Positions 63,132-64,000 of a stretch of DNA of 64,000 nucleotides are shown here, in pieces (within the stretch, counting starts at the first letter, position 1; the number at the start of each line of letters is the position of its first letter). Source of the DNA: Phormidium tenue FACHB-886 (GTDB taxonomy: Bacteria > Cyanobacteriota > Cyanobacteriia > Elainellales > Elainellaceae); NCBI RefSeq assembly GCF_014764505.1, contig NZ_JACXWX010000001.1, forward strand, positions 496,001 to 560,000, in the 5' to 3' direction. Under the pieces are notes generated by a model. The model made no database searches. It saw nothing but the letters and a program-made list of their open reading frames with translations, and was not told the DNA's origin. Both the position numbers and the translations under genes were made by a program.

Positions 63132-64000
63132 ATGTCAGACTTTCAGATTCAAGCGCCGTTTCAGCCGACCGGAGACCAGCCCAAAGCGATCGCCAAACTG
63201 ACTGAGCTTGTTTCCGCCGGAGAGCGCTATCAAACGCTGCTTGGCGCGACCGGAACTGGCAAAACTCACTCTGTTGCCAGAGTGATTCAAAATATAGGGA
63301 AACCAACGCTGGTGCTGGCACACAACAAGACGCTAGCAGCGCAGCTCTGCAACGAGCTACGTGAGTTTTTCCCCGATAACGCCGTTGAATATTTCATCAG
63401 CTATTACGACTACTACCAACCGGAAGCCTACATCCCGGTGACGGACACCTACATTGCCAAGACTGCCTCAATCAACGAAGAGATCGACATGCTGCGCCAC
63501 TCTGCCACGCGATCGCTGTTTGAGCGGAAAGATGTAATTGTGGTGGCGTCCATTAGCTGTATTTATGGCTTGGGGATTCCGTCTGAGTATTTGAATGCTT
63601 CCATTCCGTTCCGGGTTGGCATGGAGATGGATCAGCGGCAGGTGTTGCGCGATCTAGCCTCGGTGCAGTACGAGCGGAACGACCTGGATGTGGGGCGGGG
63701 GCGCTTCCGCGTGAAGGGCGATGTATTGGAAATTGGACCGGCTTACGAAGATCGGATCATTCGGATTGAATTTTTTGGCGATGAAATTGATGCAATTCGC
63801 TACATCGATCCGCTGACGGGCGAAACGCTGCAGAGCATGGAAGCGCTGAATGTTTACCCAGCGCGGCACTTTGTCACGCCAGACGATCGCCTAGAGGAAG
63901 CTTGTGCGGCGATTGAGCAAGAGCTAAAAGACCGCCTGGCCGTTCTGGAGAGCGAGAATAAGCTGCTGGAGGCACAGCGCCTAGAGCAGCGCACCCGCTA
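63132..64000 (+). CDS. uvrB: Excinuclease ABC subunit B (3' part missing)
   Basis: DNA damage-verifying helicase-like subunit of nucleotide excision repair. The first 289 residues are present. They start [16 protein letters not shown], with Walker [13 protein letters not shown] and the beta-hairpin stretch [12 protein letters not shown], both typical. The end at 64000 is the window border. It follows tRNA-Ser in the same direction. Confidence 0.97.
   Translation, partial: MSDFQIQAPFQPTGDQPKAIAKLTELVSAGERYQTLLGATGTGKTHSVARVIQNIGKPTLVLAHNKTLAAQLCNELREFFPDNAVEYFISYYDYYQPEAYIPVTDTYIAKTASINEEIDMLRHSATRSLFERKDVIVVASISCIYGLGIPSEYLNASIPFRVGMEMDQRQVLRDLASVQYERNDLDVGRGRFRVKGDVLEIGPAYEDRIIRIEFFGDEIDAIRYIDPLTGETLQSMEALNVYPARHFVTPDDRLEEACAAIEQELKDRLAVLESENKLLEAQRLEQRTR

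Overview
The window is cyanobacterial chromosome. The evidence is the frequent octamer GCGATCGC (HIP1-like) throughout, together with a Ycf54 homologue (Mg-protoporphyrin monomethylester cyclase factor), a Vipp1/IM30 protein, an EGY-like site-2 protease, HisZ, an RRM-type Rbp protein and an FtsH protease. Base composition is close to balanced and gene density is high, as in Leptolyngbya-like filamentous cyanobacteria; the genus is an inference. I see no rRNA, CRISPR array, prophage or plasmid backbone.

Layout. 1-9.7 kb: a sugar-phosphate mutase cut by the window edge, a GAF-GGDEF diguanylate cyclase, a YgjP-type metalloprotein, a Nudix hydrolase, a lipoprotein, folD, a GGPP synthase with a PAP2-related membrane protein, an S41 protease and a secreted protein. 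9.9-15.2 kb: ycf54, a 0.9-kb stretch without genes, a PAS-GGDEF-EAL protein, a cysteine desulfurase and an FHA protein. 15.2-17.3 kb: a decayed island with a wrecked IS982-type transposase, the broken 5' end of a secreted-protein gene and its intact inverted paralogue, and hairpin repeats. 17.3-24.7 kb: methionine aminopeptidase, a solo ribbon-helix-helix protein and an aldo/keto reductase bracketed by two inverted copies of an approximately 75-nt repeat, a Rieske oxygenase plus amidohydrolase pair, Ada, and a small exported protein. 24.7-31 kb: the rimP-nusA-ylxR-infB translation/transcription operon on the minus strand, with a terminator hairpin in front of rimP and a perfect hairpin between nusA and ylxR.

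31-47 kb: a large membrane protein, alpha/beta hydrolase, DUF1643, vipp1, a three-gene cassette ending in an HNH nuclease, a coiled-coil protein with an EGY-like protease, a degenerate MBL-fold protein, recQ and dinB converging with overlapping ends, rbp, smpB, a YciI protein and a flavin amine oxidase. 47-57 kb: tRNA-Lys, an exported protein, a membrane Ser/Thr kinase, ftsH, a DUF202 protein, a large 5'-nucleotidase-like RTX protein, an SDR and small ORFs. 57-64 kb: tRNA-Pro, argF, J-domain protein with hisZ, inositol monophosphatase with a 2Fe-2S ferredoxin, tRNA-Ser, and the 5' part of uvrB.

Most of the window is ordinary core genome. The parts that deserve a second look are the decayed IS island, the inverted repeat pair around 18.3/19.8 kb, the HNH cassette at 35.2-36.7 kb, the Rieske/amidohydrolase pair, the RNA structures in the rimP-infB operon, and a cluster of hairpins between smpB and rbp. 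I did not find a clear-cut new defence or mobile system. Gene starts were often moved inward from the longest open frame where a ribosome-binding site or family N-terminus favoured it; this is stated per entry.
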